39,712 nt of DNA from JBDREC01 sp043820105 [NCBI: Pseudomonadota bacterium]. Its GTDB lineage: Bacteria > Bdellovibrionota_F > JAHFAK01. Below are positions 24,845 to 33,214 of the stretch, piece after piece. Within the stretch, counting starts at the first letter, position 1. Every line of letters begins with the position of its first letter. The stretch lies in assembly GCA_043820105.1 (NCBI GenBank), contig JBDREC010000083.1, positions 1 to 39,712 on the forward strand, given 5' to 3'. Under the pieces are notes generated by a model. It was not told where the DNA came from. It saw only the letters and a list, made by a program, of their open reading frames with translations, and made no database searches. The translations under genes and the position numbers were made by a program.

Positions 24845-26893
24845 TTATTTTTCTACAATGACAGGAATCGTCAATATGTCGCCTGGCATTACTTTTGCTA
24901 AATCTTTCCCAATATTTTGCTCTTTAAGTAACCATAGGGGAATGGTAAACTTTTTAAAGCATAAATACCAAAGACTATCACCTTTTTCTAACTTATATTC
25001 AAAGGTTGAGGTAATACTAAAATTATTCCAAAAGTCTTCTTCGATTCCATCGTGGAATTCATTTCTTAGTATATCAAATTTTTCTTTTGTAACTTTTTGA
25101 TAATCAATTTTTATTTTTTGCCCAAGGTGAATATTTTTTCCATAACGAAAACCATTAATTTTTCTCAGATAAGAAGCACTAAGCCCAAGCCAATCCGCAA
25201 AGTGCCCAAGTGTTTCTTCTGTATCAACTCTAATATAGTCAAATGTAGAGGGCGCTTTTGACCTTATTTGTTTGGTTTTTGGTTCTGTTTTCTGAGTTCT
25301 TGGTTCTTTTTTTGCTGTTTCTATTTTCTTAATTTCTTTAGCTTGAACCTTGGTCTCTGCCTTAATAACCGTTTCCTTGTTATCTTGTTCTCCTGTAATC
25401 TTGCGTTCTTGTTCCCCTGCGCTCTTGCGCTCCTGTTCCCCTGCGCTCTTGCCTCCCTGCTCTCTTGTTCCTTTGTCCTCCACCTGAGCTAAATAAACTG
25501 GCTTCTCTGTAACAGGCAATTTAAGCCTTTGTCCTTCGTAAATTCTATTTCCAATTATATGGTTTCCAGCTTTAATAGCTGCAACACTTGTTCTATTTTT
25601 TCTAGCTATCTCACTTAGGGTATCCCCTCTTCTAACCTTATAATACATTGACCTTTTTTGAGCAGAATATTTATGAGCCTTTGGTAATTTTATTTCATAA
25701 TTAGACGCTAGCTCCAAGACCTCTTCTTTGGGAAGCTTTAGCTTAAATCCCCTGGGAATTCTTTGGTAGTTTGAAAAAATTGGTGGGCGCAAAGAATAGT
25801 TATACTTTTTTACTTCATCAATATTAAGCTTAAAAAACTTTTGTAGAGAACCTAAATATATATAATCTGGTAAAATAAAAACTGAATATTCTAAAGGTTT
25901 ATATTTTTCAATATAGCCAAAATATTTATGACTATTTTTAAAAACATCACAAGCTGCCAAAAATTCAGCGTAAAAGTTCTTAGAAGCAAATCCAAAGGTT
26001 CTACCATTATATTGATCTATAATTATGCTAATATCTTTTGTTGAAAGTTTGCGGACTGCAGCCTTCATCCCTCCCAAACCATGATTATAGGCGGTGATTG
26101 CAAGTGGCCAGCTTTGAAGCTCTTCATAGTTTTGTCTTAATAATTTAGCAGCAGCAATCGTTGATAAAATAGGATCAAGCCTTTCATCAACAGCTGAATC
26201 TATATTTAAAAATAACTTTCCAGTGGAGCGAGTAAATTGCCAGATTCCAGCTGCGCCAAACTTTGAATATGCTTGATAATTAAAAGAAGATTCTACATTA
26301 GGAAGATAAACAAGGTCTTTTGGCATATTAAAACGGTCAAAAATATCTTTTATTTCGTCTAGATAACGACCAGATCTCTTAATCCCCTCAATAAACCTGT
26401 CTTTTTGACCTAGTTGAAATCTCACAGATTCTCTGGCTCTATTCAAGCGAGTTATTGAATTATCATCCTTAAATAAAGCTAGAATTCTTTCTTCATCTGC
26501 ATTTAAATTAAGCTTTTTCTTTTTAACTATAGAATAAAGTGTATTAGTTATTCTGGTTTTTGCATTTTTTAATAACTTTTTTCTCTTACTCCCGGAAATA
26601 TTCTGAGGAAGGTCTACTGAGCCATATATAATTGATAAGTCTTCATCATCATGAATTAGCCCTTCAGCTGTTGTATATTTGCTGTAAATCAATTTCCAAA
26701 AATCTACCCTTGCTTGAAGTTTTTCAGGAATTTCAAAAAGATTTTCCTCCAAAGCTTTCTTTGACTGGACTTGATCTTTTGATTGGCCTTGTGCTTGAAC
26801 AAAAAAAACCATTCCTAGAAAAAGAATAAGAAAAATATTTTTTGAAAATTCGATTTTTTTGATTTTATTCAAGTCCGCTTCTTTTTTCTTCAT
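24845..26893 (-). CDS. mltD: MltD-like lytic transglycosylase with LysM domains
   Basis: A 682-residue exported murein hydrolase. I take the ATG at 26893; the longer frame begins with TTG at 26917, and a TTG near 26872 at the dksA stop is another option. All precede the signal peptide (NIFLILFLGMVFFVQA). The SLT domain holds the catalytic Glu 201 in VESSFNYQAYSKFGAAGIWQF and the AYNHG motif, which cleave glycan strands to anhydromuropeptides. Peptidoglycan binding is by LysM 1 (about 417-460, YYKVRRGDTLSEIA), a weaker LysM-like unit (about 546-593) and a C-terminal one (about 630-680). Residues 472-541 are a disordered charged linker almost wholly made of octamer and heptamer arrays. The 5' end overlaps dksA. 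Confidence 0.88.
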   Translation of the reverse strand: MKKKEADLNKIKKIEFSKNIFLILFLGMVFFVQAQGQSKDQVQSKKALEENLFEIPEKLQARVDFWKLIYSKYTTAEGLIHDDEDLSIIYGSVDLPQNISGSKRKKLLKNAKTRITNTLYSIVKKKKLNLNADEERILALFKDDNSITRLNRARESVRFQLGQKDRFIEGIKRSGRYLDEIKDIFDRFNMPKDLVYLPNVESSFNYQAYSKFGAAGIWQFTRSTGKLFLNIDSAVDERLDPILSTIAAAKLLRQNYEELQSWPLAITAYNHGLGGMKAAVRKLSTKDISIIIDQYNGRTFGFASKNFYAEFLAACDVFKNSHKYFGYIEKYKPLEYSVFILPDYIYLGSLQKFFKLNIDEVKKYNYSLRPPIFSNYQRIPRGFKLKLPKEEVLELASNYEIKLPKAHKYSAQKRSMYYKVRRGDTLSEIARKNRTSVAAIKAGNHIIGNRIYEGQRLKLPVTEKPVYLAQVEDKGTREQGGKSAGEQERKSAGEQERKITGEQDNKETVIKAETKVQAKEIKKIETAKKEPRTQKTEPKTKQIRSKAPSTFDYIRVDTEETLGHFADWLGLSASYLRKINGFRYGKNIHLGQKIKIDYQKVTKEKFDILRNEFHDGIEEDFWNNFSITSTFEYKLEKGDSLWYLCFKKFTIPLWLLKEQNIGKDLAKVMPGDILTIPVIVEK
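25272..25306. repeat. Heptamer array, word TTGGTTC, inside the transglycosylase gene
   Basis: Units TTGGTTT, TTGGTTC, TGTTTTC, TGAGTTC, TTGGTTC. In the gene it encodes a 7-residue periodic peptide (EPRTQKT, EPKTKQI) in the linker before the second LysM-like unit. Confidence 0.75.
25385..25480. repeat. Twelve-unit octamer array inside the transglycosylase gene
   Basis: Twelve consecutive 8-base units of the type TTGTTCCC (complement of GGGAACAA), mixed with CTGCGCTC and TTGCGCTC variants. It is the longest octamer array in the window. It encodes a linker repeating every 8 residues (SAGEQERK, SAGEQERK, ITGEQDNK). Confidence 0.85.
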
Positions 26894-27239
26894 TTTCCAT
26901 TTCTGTTTTACATTCAATACATTGAGTTGTAACTGGTCTTGCCTTTAATCTTTGTTCTGAAATCTGCTCACCGCATAACTCACAAGTGCCAAAAGAGCCA
27001 TCGTCAATTCTTTGGATAGCTTCTTTAATTTTTAAAATTAGCTTTCTTTCTCTATCTCGAATTCTTAATAAAAAATTTCTATCAACTTCAAATGATGCTG
27101 AATCTGTAGGGTCAGGAAGGTTTTCTTTAACATCAGTCATGTCACCAATGGTTTCCTGAGCTTCATTTATAAGTTTTGACACCTGCTCATCAAGAATTTT
27201 TCTAAAAGATTCCATTTTTTTCTTGGTCAACTTTGCCAT
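26865..27239 (-). CDS. dksA: DksA/TraR-family zinc-finger protein
   Basis: A 124-residue protein of the DksA family, which enters the RNA polymerase secondary channel and, with ppGpp, tunes rRNA and stress promoters. The N-terminal half is a coiled-coil hairpin (residues 5-80) and the C-terminal C4 zinc finger has Cys 86, 89, 107 and 110 (CELCGEQ, QCIEC). The Asp pair at the coiled-coil tip typical of true DksA cannot be assigned with certainty: the tip has DMTDVKENLPDPTD. A GGAGAA site precedes the ATG. The last codons overlap the beginning of the transglycosylase gene, so the two are co-transcribed. Confidence 0.9.
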   Translation of the reverse strand: MAKLTKKKMESFRKILDEQVSKLINEAQETIGDMTDVKENLPDPTDSASFEVDRNFLLRIRDRERKLILKIKEAIQRIDDGSFGTCELCGEQISEQRLKARPVTTQCIECKTEMENEEKRSGLE

Positions 27240-27273
27240 ATTTATTCTCCGCGGAAATAAAAAAATTAAACAT

Positions 27274-27293
27274 ACTTTTTTATATAAAAAAGT
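27274..27293. promoter_or_regulatory. Perfect 20-bp palindrome in the dksA leader
   Basis: ACTTTTTTATATAAAAAAGT reads the same on both strands. It lies between the predicted -10 (27300-27305) and the dksA start, where a repressor dimer could bind. As RNA it would be a weak A-U hairpin. Confidence 0.4.
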
Positions 27294-27299
27294 TAGAGG

Positions 27300-27329
27300 A
27301 TATTAGCAAATATTAAATTCATTTGTAAA
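27300..27329 (-). promoter_or_regulatory. Predicted dksA promoter
   Basis: Minus-strand TTTACA (27324-27329) and TAATAT (27300-27305) with an 18-base spacer. It is upstream of dksA and would also drive the transglycosylase gene. The same -10 hexamer occurs at the predicted rho promoter. Confidence 0.4.
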
Positions 27330-27602
27330 TAAAAAAATTCTAATAAATTGAAATTATAAAAAAAATACTCTAAATAAGCTTATTTAATTCCAGAATCAAA
27401 CCCGGAAATGGCAAATAATTTGGCCCCAAATAAAAAAATCAGTCCTTTTTAGACACTGAAACAATAAATATAAAAATTACATTCAAATCATAAATACAGC
27501 TTTTAATTCGAATAGATACAGTTGTAATTTTAAACAACCAAAACTTGGTACGTTAATTGTAACAACAAATATTTATATTTTAAAAAAGGGAAAGGTAAAA
27601 TA
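27330..27602. other. Gene-free part of the dksA / hypothetical divergent gap
   Basis: AT-rich sequence without a supportable gene or RNA. It must contain the promoter of the plus-strand gene at 27603, but no hexamer pair is convincing (TTGGTA near 27544 with AATATT 17 bases on is the best). A GGGAAAGG ribosome site lies at its end. Confidence 0.4.
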
Positions 27603-28196
27603 ATGAAAAATATTAAAAGTTTACTACTTTTAGCTTGTTTTTTAATGAGCTCTTTCCCAATTTTTTCAAATACTGAATTTAACGTAACATACACAGAATC
27701 TAATAAAACATATGGATACAAATTTGAAGCTCAAAGCAAAATTGAACTTTATGAAGAAATTATTCAGAGAATGTATATATTTAACAGCGGTTTTTATAAT
27801 GAATTTTATTATCTGCCATTTTCAACATATTTTGACTTAATACTAGAGAATTTTGAACTATTAAAAAAAGCTCAAACGGAAATAAGCACTGAAGCTGACT
27901 ATAATTGGTTTAAGTGGATGGGTTATTATGTTAATATGATGGGAGAATTTTATATTGATATGATACTGGAATTAAGAAGCTTTTTAAGAGATGAAGATCC
28001 ATACACAAACGAAAATGATCTAGAAGCAATAAGATTTTGGATAAAAAATCGACTCCCTTTACATCAGGTAGCAGCAGGATGGATCGTCCAAAGGGATAAG
28101 CAGATAGAACATTTAAATAAACGTTTTGATTGTGTTAGTGAAAAATTTGATGCGCATGAAGAACCAAGCTTTCCGTTTTCCTGCCCCAACATGTAA
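27603..28196 (+). CDS. Hypothetical secreted protein
   Basis: A 197-residue protein with a clear Sec signal peptide (MKNIKSLLLLACFLMSSFPIFS, likely cut near 22) and no lipobox at the cleavage site. The mature part is helical, rich in Tyr, Phe, Glu and Ile, with WFKWMGYY and IRFWIKNRLPLHQVAAGWIV segments, and ends with two cysteines that may pair. I do not recognise a family. It is probably periplasmic. It has a strong AAAGG site and an upstream gap of its own, and does not look co-transcribed with rpmH, which has its own promoter. Confidence 0.65.
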   Translation: MKNIKSLLLLACFLMSSFPIFSNTEFNVTYTESNKTYGYKFEAQSKIELYEEIIQRMYIFNSGFYNEFYYLPFSTYFDLILENFELLKKAQTEISTEADYNWFKWMGYYVNMMGEFYIDMILELRSFLRDEDPYTNENDLEAIRFWIKNRLPLHQVAAGWIVQRDKQIEHLNKRFDCVSEKFDAHEEPSFPFSCPNM

Positions 28197-28227
28197 AAAA
28201 ATCGCTTAATATTAACAACTTTTAGCC

Positions 28228-28255
28228 TTGACAAAAAACTTTTAGCTGCTAAACA
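28228..28255 (+). promoter_or_regulatory. Predicted rpmH promoter
   Basis: TTGACA (28228-28233) and TAAACA (28250-28255) with a 16-base spacer, upstream of the rpmH-rnpA cluster. The hexamer-array hairpin at 28288-28354 would lie within the resulting leader of about 120 bases. Confidence 0.5.
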
Positions 28256-28287
28256 TTGCCCGTTTTTATTGATATTGATCTAAACAC

Positions 28288-28354
28288 GTTGCTGGTTATT
28301 CGTTGCTGCTTGCTGGTTTTATTACTAGCAACTAGCAACAAGCAACTAGCAACC
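28288..28354. repeat. Facing heptamer arrays forming a hairpin before rpmH
   Basis: Left arm 28288-28315 has units GTTGCTG, GTTATTC, GTTGCTG, CTTGCTG. Right arm 28325-28352 has units CTAGCAA, CTAGCAA, CAAGCAA, CTAGCAA. The arms are imperfect reverse complements around a short T-rich loop (28317-28324). The spacing within each arm is exactly 7. Confidence 0.75.
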
Positions 28355-28382
28355 TTGAATTACATACATTTAGGAGAAAACA

Positions 28383-28532
28383 GTGAAAAGAACATACCAA
28401 CCACATAATAAAAAAAGAGTTAGAAAACACGGTTTCAGAAAAAGAATGGCTTCAAAAGCAGGAAGAAATGTTATAGCATCAAGAAGAAGAAAAGGCAGAA
28501 AAAGACTTTCAGTTTCCACTCCCAAGAAATGA
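28383..28532 (+). CDS. rpmH: 50S ribosomal protein L34
   Basis: A 49-residue basic protein starting with GTG at 28383, preceded by AGGAGAAAACA. It shows the L34 signature: [20 protein letters not shown], then [21 protein letters not shown]. It is part of the large ribosomal subunit. The stop (TGA, 28530-28532) overlaps the rnpA start by ATGA, so both are translationally coupled. The gene is short and easily missed. It opens the conserved rpmH-rnpA-yidD-yidC-jag-mnmE-mnmG cluster that in many bacteria lies beside dnaA and the origin; dnaA is not in this window. Confidence 0.95.
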   Translation: MKRTYQPHNKKRVRKHGFRKRMASKAGRNVIASRRRKGRKRLSVSTPKK

Positions 28533-28873
28533 ACCAAAAATTAAATAAAAAGAATAAAATAAAAAAAAGAAATGACTTTATAAATATAAAAAAAGAAGGG
28601 TCTAAGAAAAGGGCTGACAATATTTTATTGCTTTTTAGAAAGAACGAAAAGAATAAAGCAAGAATTGGGATCATCGTTACAAAAAAAACCGGGAATGCAG
28701 TAATTAGAAATAAATGGAAAAGATCAATTAGGGAAATTTTTAGAAAGAAGTTCAAAACCAAATATATTGGCTATGATTTACTTTTTATCGTGACTAGAAA
28801 AAAAGATGAAAAGGAAACTTTGAGTATCTCACAAATGGTCAATAAAGACATGTTAAAGCTTTTAAATGCTTAA
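28529..28873 (+). CDS. rnpA: Ribonuclease P protein component
   Basis: A 114-residue basic protein that binds the RNase P RNA and helps mature tRNA 5' ends. The family motif RNxxKRxxRE is seen as [16 protein letters not shown], preceded by [13 protein letters not shown]. The N terminus is lysine-rich ([12 protein letters not shown]), as usual. The start overlaps the rpmH stop. Translation probably depends on rpmH. yidD follows 17 bases later. Confidence 0.93.
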   Translation: MNQKLNKKNKIKKRNDFINIKKEGSKKRADNILLLFRKNEKNKARIGIIVTKKTGNAVIRNKWKRSIREIFRKKFKTKYIGYDLLFIVTRKKDEKETLSISQMVNKDMLKLLNA

Positions 28874-28890
28874 GACAAAAAAGAATAAAA

Positions 28891-29097
28891 TTGAATAAAA
28901 TATTTATTTTTTTAATTAGAGGTTATCAGAAACTAATTTCTCCTTTATTTGGAAAAAAATGCAGATTTTATCCAAGTTGTTCTGAATATGCCCTTAAATC
29001 TTTTCAAAAAAAGCCATTTCATATTGCCCTTTTTAAAACTATCTATCGAATTTTAAGGTGTAATCCCTGGAATGATGGTGGTGTGGATTTGCCTTAG
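28891..29097 (+). CDS. yidD: Membrane protein insertion efficiency factor YidD
   Basis: A 68-residue protein, the usual family length, with the strongly conserved pattern RGYQKLISPLFGKKCRFYPSCSEYA and RCNPWNDGGVD. YidD has an amphipathic helix at the inner membrane and assists YidC-dependent insertion. The start is TTG at 28891. No ATG is available in frame before the conserved region, and the ribosome site is weak (AAAGAA-like). It sits between rnpA and yidC, as in most bacteria. Confidence 0.93.
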   Translation: MNKIFIFLIRGYQKLISPLFGKKCRFYPSCSEYALKSFQKKPFHIALFKTIYRILRCNPWNDGGVDLP

Positions 29098-29134
29098 CAA
29101 TCTGGCAAATTAGAATTGGTTATTTATCAATAAA

Positions 29135-29222
29135 ATTAATTATTAATTGTTAATTATTGGTTATTTTAGAAGCCGTTCTTTTGAATAATTAATAATTAAC
29201 AATTAATAAATAATAATTAATG
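29135..29222. repeat. Facing heptamer arrays forming a long hairpin before yidC
   Basis: Left arm 29135-29169 has units ATTAATT, ATTAATT, GTTAATT, ATTGGTT, ATTTTAG. Right arm 29184-29222 has units AATAATT, AATAATT, AACAATT, AATAAAT, AATAATT. A stretch of about 19 bases is exactly complementary, and G-T pairs extend it. It fills most of the yidD-yidC gap, ending about 20 bases before the yidC start. Confidence 0.8.
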
Positions 29223-29241
29223 ACTTTTTAAGGATACCATA

Positions 29242-30924
29242 ATGGACATTGAAAAAAGAATGTTTTTGGCTATTGCTGTTTGTATTTTAATTTGGATAGC
29301 TTTTTCACCTAAAGCAGTGAAAAAAGCTGATAAGCCTGGTGCTAAAGTTGTAGCAGAGCAGAGCCAGGTTGACAATAGCGCAGAGGGACAGGAGCGCAAG
29401 AGCTCAGGGGAACAGGGGAACAAGGAACCAAGTGAACGAGGTAACAAGGCAGAAGAGACTGGAACTCAGAATCTAGAAACTAGGATTATTGAAGAGGTTT
29501 CAGTAAAAGAAAGCTTGCAAACTCTGGAAAATGATCTTTTTAAGATTAGTGTTTTAAATAAAGAGGGGCTTATAAAATCAATTAAACTTAAAAACTATAA
29601 AAGCCAAATTAATAAAAGTTCCTCAAGTGTAGAAATGGTTGGCTTTGATTCTTCACAGTATTATATGCCTTTTTGGAACATTCAGTTAGCCGGGGATGAT
29701 GAAGTTTTAAAATTAACTTATGATTTTGAAAAATCTGAAAAAAATGAAATTATTTTAAAATCTCTTCCAAATCCTTACTTCATAGTAAGCAAAAAATATA
29801 AGGTGGATGAAAATTCTTATGTAATTGAAACATCAATGGATATTGAAAATATTTCTGAAAGTAATATTAATTTTTCAACCATAATAAAAATTCCTCAAAA
29901 CATTCCTGAAGATGAAAAAACTTCTGGGTTTTTATCTTTTGCAACACGTCCTAACATGCAAGTCGGAATGGTAGATATTTTAGGGAAAGTTCAGCGAGAA
30001 ACTCTTTCTTCAATGAAAGAAAATGAAAGCAAAAACTTTGATGGAAGCTTTATCTGGGCAGGTCTTGGTGATAAATATTTTGCAAATCTTGTTCTTCCTT
30101 TAAAGACTGAATTAAAAAGCACCGTTTTTTCGAAAGAATCGAAAGATCTTGCACTGTTCAAAGCTACTCACGCTAATAAAAAACTAGAACCCGGAGAAAA
30201 AACACAAATTGCTTTTAGATTATTCTCAGGCCCCCTTGAAATTGATGTTCTTCAAAATACAGAAAAAGAGCTAGGCAAGGCTATTGATCTTGGAAACTGG
30301 CTTGGACCAATTGCCAGACCAATGTTGAAGTTGATGAAATTTATTCATAATTATATTCCAAATTATGGTATAGCTATCATTATCCTAACAATCCTGGTCA
30401 AATTACTTTTATTTCCTTTAAATCAAAAACAGTATAAATCAATGAAAGCTATGCAATTGCTTCAACCCAAAATAGCTGAACTAAAAGAAAAATTTAAAGA
30501 TAATAAAGAAAAATTAAATATGGAAACCATGAACCTTTTCAAGCAGCACAAGGTTAACCCAATGGGAGGATGCCTTCCAATGCTCTTTCAGTTTCCAATA
30601 TTTATAGCCCTTTACAGAGTCTTATATAACTCAATTGAACTGAGACATGCCCCTTTCATGGGCTGGATAAAAGATTTGTCAGCTCCTGATCCTCTTTATA
30701 TTTCACCAGTAATTATGGGTATTACAATGTTTTTACAACAACAAATGACTCCAACAACAACAATGGATCCAGCCCAGGCAAAAATGATGAAAATAATTCC
30801 ACTTGTTTTTGCTTTATTTATGATCATGTTGCCTTCTGGGCTAGTTATTTATATTTTTATAAACTCTCTACTATCCATCCTGCAACAATGGTTAATTACC
30901 AGAAAAAAGGATGTCAAAATTTAA
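29242..30924 (+). CDS. yidC: Membrane protein insertase YidC (Oxa1 family)
   Basis: A 560-residue inner-membrane insertase of the Gram-negative type. An N-terminal transmembrane anchor (about 7-22) is followed by a linker. A large periplasmic beta-sandwich domain (about 80-345) comes next, then the conserved C-terminal hydrophobic core: GIAIIILTILVKLLLFPL, QPKIAELKEKFKDNKEKL, NPMGGCLPMLFQFPIFIALY and LVFALFMIMLPSGLVIYIF. The linker at residues 46-69 is an octamer array read in frame, continued by a heptamer array (29461-29488), so this essential gene has tolerated repeat insertion. An AAGGA site precedes the ATG by 7 bases. Confidence 0.95.
   Translation: MDIEKRMFLAIAVCILIWIAFSPKAVKKADKPGAKVVAEQSQVDNSAEGQERKSSGEQGNKEPSERGNKAEETGTQNLETRIIEEVSVKESLQTLENDLFKISVLNKEGLIKSIKLKNYKSQINKSSSSVEMVGFDSSQYYMPFWNIQLAGDDEVLKLTYDFEKSEKNEIILKSLPNPYFIVSKKYKVDENSYVIETSMDIENISESNINFSTIIKIPQNIPEDEKTSGFLSFATRPNMQVGMVDILGKVQRETLSSMKENESKNFDGSFIWAGLGDKYFANLVLPLKTELKSTVFSKESKDLALFKATHANKKLEPGEKTQIAFRLFSGPLEIDVLQNTEKELGKAIDLGNWLGPIARPMLKLMKFIHNYIPNYGIAIIILTILVKLLLFPLNQKQYKSMKAMQLLQPKIAELKEKFKDNKEKLNMETMNLFKQHKVNPMGGCLPMLFQFPIFIALYRVLYNSIELRHAPFMGWIKDLSAPDPLYISPVIMGITMFLQQQMTPTTTMDPAQAKMMKIIPLVFALFMIMLPSGLVIYIFINSLLSILQQWLITRKKDVKI
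29377..29488. repeat. Octamer and heptamer arrays inside yidC
   Basis: Nine 8-base units (29377-29448; for example GGAACAGG, GGAACAAG, GTAACAAG) encode an 8-residue periodic peptide (GQERKSSG, GNKEPSER). After 12 bases come four 7-base units (29461-29488; GGAACTC, AGAATCT, AGAAACT, AGGATTA). Confidence 0.75.
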
Positions 30925-30958
30925 ACATAACATTTTTAAATAGATGAAAGGACAAATA

Positions 30959-31765
30959 ATGTCAGAAAAAATTTATGAAGGTGAAACCTTAAAAGAAGCC
31001 ACACAAAAAGCTTGTGAAGATTTAAGGGTATCAGAAGAAATGTTAGAAGTAAAAGTATTAGAAAAACCAGCTGGCTTATTGATGAATTTATTACGATCTG
31101 GAACTTATAAGATTTCTGCTGAAGTTAAAGAAGGGGGCAAGAACGCAAGGGAACAAGAGAACAAGGGGGAAGAAGATGAAGAAAGTATTGGGAATTTGAA
31201 AGAAGAATATAGGAACCCTAGAGGAAATGATGACAAAGGGGAAAAACAAGGAAGAATTTACAAAGTGGTTTCTTATACAGCGGATGAAATTAAAACAACC
31301 ATAATGAGCATAATTAAACACATTGATTCTGATGCTCAGATTGAAACTCAAACAAGAGATGATGAAATGCATTTTAATATAGTGAGTGAAAAAAGCTCTA
31401 TCCTTATTGGAAAAAATGGCGAAACATTATCCGCGCTTCAATACCTTGTTATAAAGATGCTAACAAATAATTCAAGCCTGGAAAAGAAAATTGAAATTGA
31501 TGTTGAGGGTTATAAAAAAAGAAAAAGAAGAAAAATGATAGATATGGCAAAAAGGGTTTGTGATGATGTAAGACAAATGAAAAAACCTATAAGCCTTGAC
31601 CCAATGCCATCTCATGAAAGATGGATAATTCACAATGAACTTACATCTGAAAGAGGTGTTGTAACTAAAAGTTTTGGTGAAGGTAGAGACAGAAGGGTAG
31701 TAATTATCCCTGATAAATTTAAGAACATGGAAGAAAAGCTTTTGGTTAAGTATTTTAAACCCTAA
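30959..31765 (+). CDS. jag: Jag / KhpB-family RNA-binding protein
   Basis: A 268-residue protein. I chose ATG 30959 because AAAGGA lies 7 bases upstream; the ATG at 30944 has no such site. The Jag N-terminal domain (1-50, YEGETLKEATQKACEDL) is followed by a linker, which contains an octamer array (residues 59-72). A KH domain with the GKNG loop (ILIGKNGETLSALQYLV) and a C-terminal R3H domain (MPSHERWIIHNEL) complete it. The family binds RNA and affects cell elongation and division. It sits between yidC and mnmE, the normal position. Confidence 0.93.
   Translation: MSEKIYEGETLKEATQKACEDLRVSEEMLEVKVLEKPAGLLMNLLRSGTYKISAEVKEGGKNAREQENKGEEDEESIGNLKEEYRNPRGNDDKGEKQGRIYKVVSYTADEIKTTIMSIIKHIDSDAQIETQTRDDEMHFNIVSEKSSILIGKNGETLSALQYLVIKMLTNNSSLEKKIEIDVEGYKKRKRRKMIDMAKRVCDDVRQMKKPISLDPMPSHERWIIHNELTSERGVVTKSFGEGRDRRVVIIPDKFKNMEEKLLVKYFKP
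31133..31172. repeat. Octamer array inside jag
   Basis: Five units, GGGGGCAA, GAACGCAA, GGGAACAA, GAGAACAA, GGGGGAAG, encoding a linker peptide with NAREQENKG between the Jag-N and KH domains. Confidence 0.8.
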
Positions 31766-31854
31766 CATTGGAAATTGAGAATTGATTATTGAAAATTATA
31801 AACAGTTTAAAATAATCAATAGTCAACAATCAATTTTCAATAATTAATTGTCAG
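31766..31854. repeat. Facing heptamer arrays forming a hairpin before mnmE
   Basis: Left arm 31766-31800 has units such as AATTGAG, AATTGAT, TATTGAA. Right arm 31813-31854 has units TAATCAA, TAGTCAA, CAATCAA, TTTTCAA, TAATTAA. The arms are reverse complements with few mismatches. The array starts right after the jag stop and ends 7 bases before the mnmE ATG, so it may hide the mnmE ribosome site. Confidence 0.8.
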
Positions 31855-31861
31855 AAAAAAC

Positions 31862-33214
31862 ATGAACTCAACAATTTGCGCTATATCAACTCCTCCAGGA
31901 AACTCAGGCATTGGAATCGTACGCCTTTCAGGAAGCAAGTCTTTTGATATTGCAAAAATTCTAATTGAAAAACCAGCCAATTTTAATACTTTTGAACCAT
32001 GGAAATTAAATAGAATTAAATTAATAGATAGTGACTCCTCGATAATTGATGACGCGCTTGCAGTTAAAATGAAGGCACCCAATTCCTACACCGGTGAAGA
32101 CATGGTTGAATTTCAATGTCATGGCAATTTTGAAATTCTTAAAAAAGTCATTTCTCTTTCCAAAGAACATGGAGCTGTTTTAGCCGAACCTGGTGAGTTT
32201 ACAAAACGTGCTTTTCTAAATGGTAAAATAGATCTTGTCCAGGCTGAATCTGTAGCTTTATTAATTGATGCAAAGTCTGAACGTGCCTTAAAAGATGCCA
32301 ATAAAATGCTTGAAGGGTTTTTATCAAAACAGATAAATAAAATTCTTGATGAATTAATAACTATTCAAGCCAGCCTAGAAGCTAACATTGATTTTCCTGA
32401 AGATGAGAATGACTATGATAACTCTGCAGAGATCAGAGATAAATTGAGTCTATGCTTTAGTAAATTTATAGAAATTCAAAGATGGTTAAAAACCGAAAGA
32501 CCTTATTTAGAAAACTTATTAATCTCAATTGTAGGTGATGCAAACTCAGGAAAATCAACCCTTTTCAATCAAATCCTTGAAAAGCAAAGGGCCATTGTTA
32601 CCAAATACCCAGGCACAACAAGAGATGTGGTTTCAGAAAAAGTTCTTATTTATGGATTAAATATTGAATTTCGTGATACAGCTGGAATTAGAAATAGCCA
32701 AGATCCAATTGAGAAACTTGGCATTGAAAAATCTGAAGACGCAATTACACAATCAGATTTAATCTTATTTGTCATTGATGCAAGCCAGGAAATGAGCAAA
32801 GACCAACTCTTGCTTTATGAAAAAATAAAGAATCTTTTGCATATAAAAATTTACAATAAAAAAGATCTGCTAACTAAAGATAAAATAAAAAAGGACCGAT
32901 TATATATATCAGCCTTAAATGGTGATGGAATAGAAAATCTTAAAAATTTAATTAAAGAAAAATTTTTAAATCTTTCTGGATTTGGAGATGAAAACAAATA
33001 TTCAGCCACTGAAAGACAAACTCAAGCTATGAACAAAGCTTTTTTGCATTTTGAAAAGGCAATATTTTATGCAAGCCAAGAAGATAATTTTCCAGGAGAG
33101 CTCGTTTCAGCTGAAATATTTGATGTTCGTTCTGAACTTGAAAAGCTAGTTGGTAAAAAATATTCAGAAGATTTACTTGATAGAATTTTTGAAAACTTTT
33201 GTATAGGCAAATGA
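31862..33214 (+). CDS. mnmE: tRNA modification GTPase MnmE
   Basis: A 450-residue protein that, with MnmG, makes the carboxymethylaminomethyl group on wobble uridine 34 of certain tRNAs. Domains: tetrahydrofolate-binding N terminus (1-118, [22 protein letters not shown]), helical domain, and inserted Ras-like G domain with GDANSGKS (225-232), DTAGIR and NKKD. The terminal FCIGK has the catalytic cysteine. There is no clear Shine-Dalgarno, because the hairpin array runs up to the start. The stop overlaps the mnmG start (ATGA). Confidence 0.96.
   Translation: MNSTICAISTPPGNSGIGIVRLSGSKSFDIAKILIEKPANFNTFEPWKLNRIKLIDSDSSIIDDALAVKMKAPNSYTGEDMVEFQCHGNFEILKKVISLSKEHGAVLAEPGEFTKRAFLNGKIDLVQAESVALLIDAKSERALKDANKMLEGFLSKQINKILDELITIQASLEANIDFPEDENDYDNSAEIRDKLSLCFSKFIEIQRWLKTERPYLENLLISIVGDANSGKSTLFNQILEKQRAIVTKYPGTTRDVVSEKVLIYGLNIEFRDTAGIRNSQDPIEKLGIEKSEDAITQSDLILFVIDASQEMSKDQLLLYEKIKNLLHIKIYNKKDLLTKDKIKKDRLYISALNGDGIENLKNLIKEKFLNLSGFGDENKYSATERQTQAMNKAFLHFEKAIFYASQEDNFPGELVSAEIFDVRSELEKLVGKKYSEDLLDRIFENFCIGK

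Noticed and set aside
25385-25480. CRISPR array
   Set aside because: Units are 8 bases without spacers, inside a coding region, and no cas genes are present.
28197-28382. Origin of replication in front of rpmH
   Set aside because: Gene order suggests origin proximity, but no DnaA boxes cluster there and dnaA is absent; the gap holds a promoter and a repeat hairpin.
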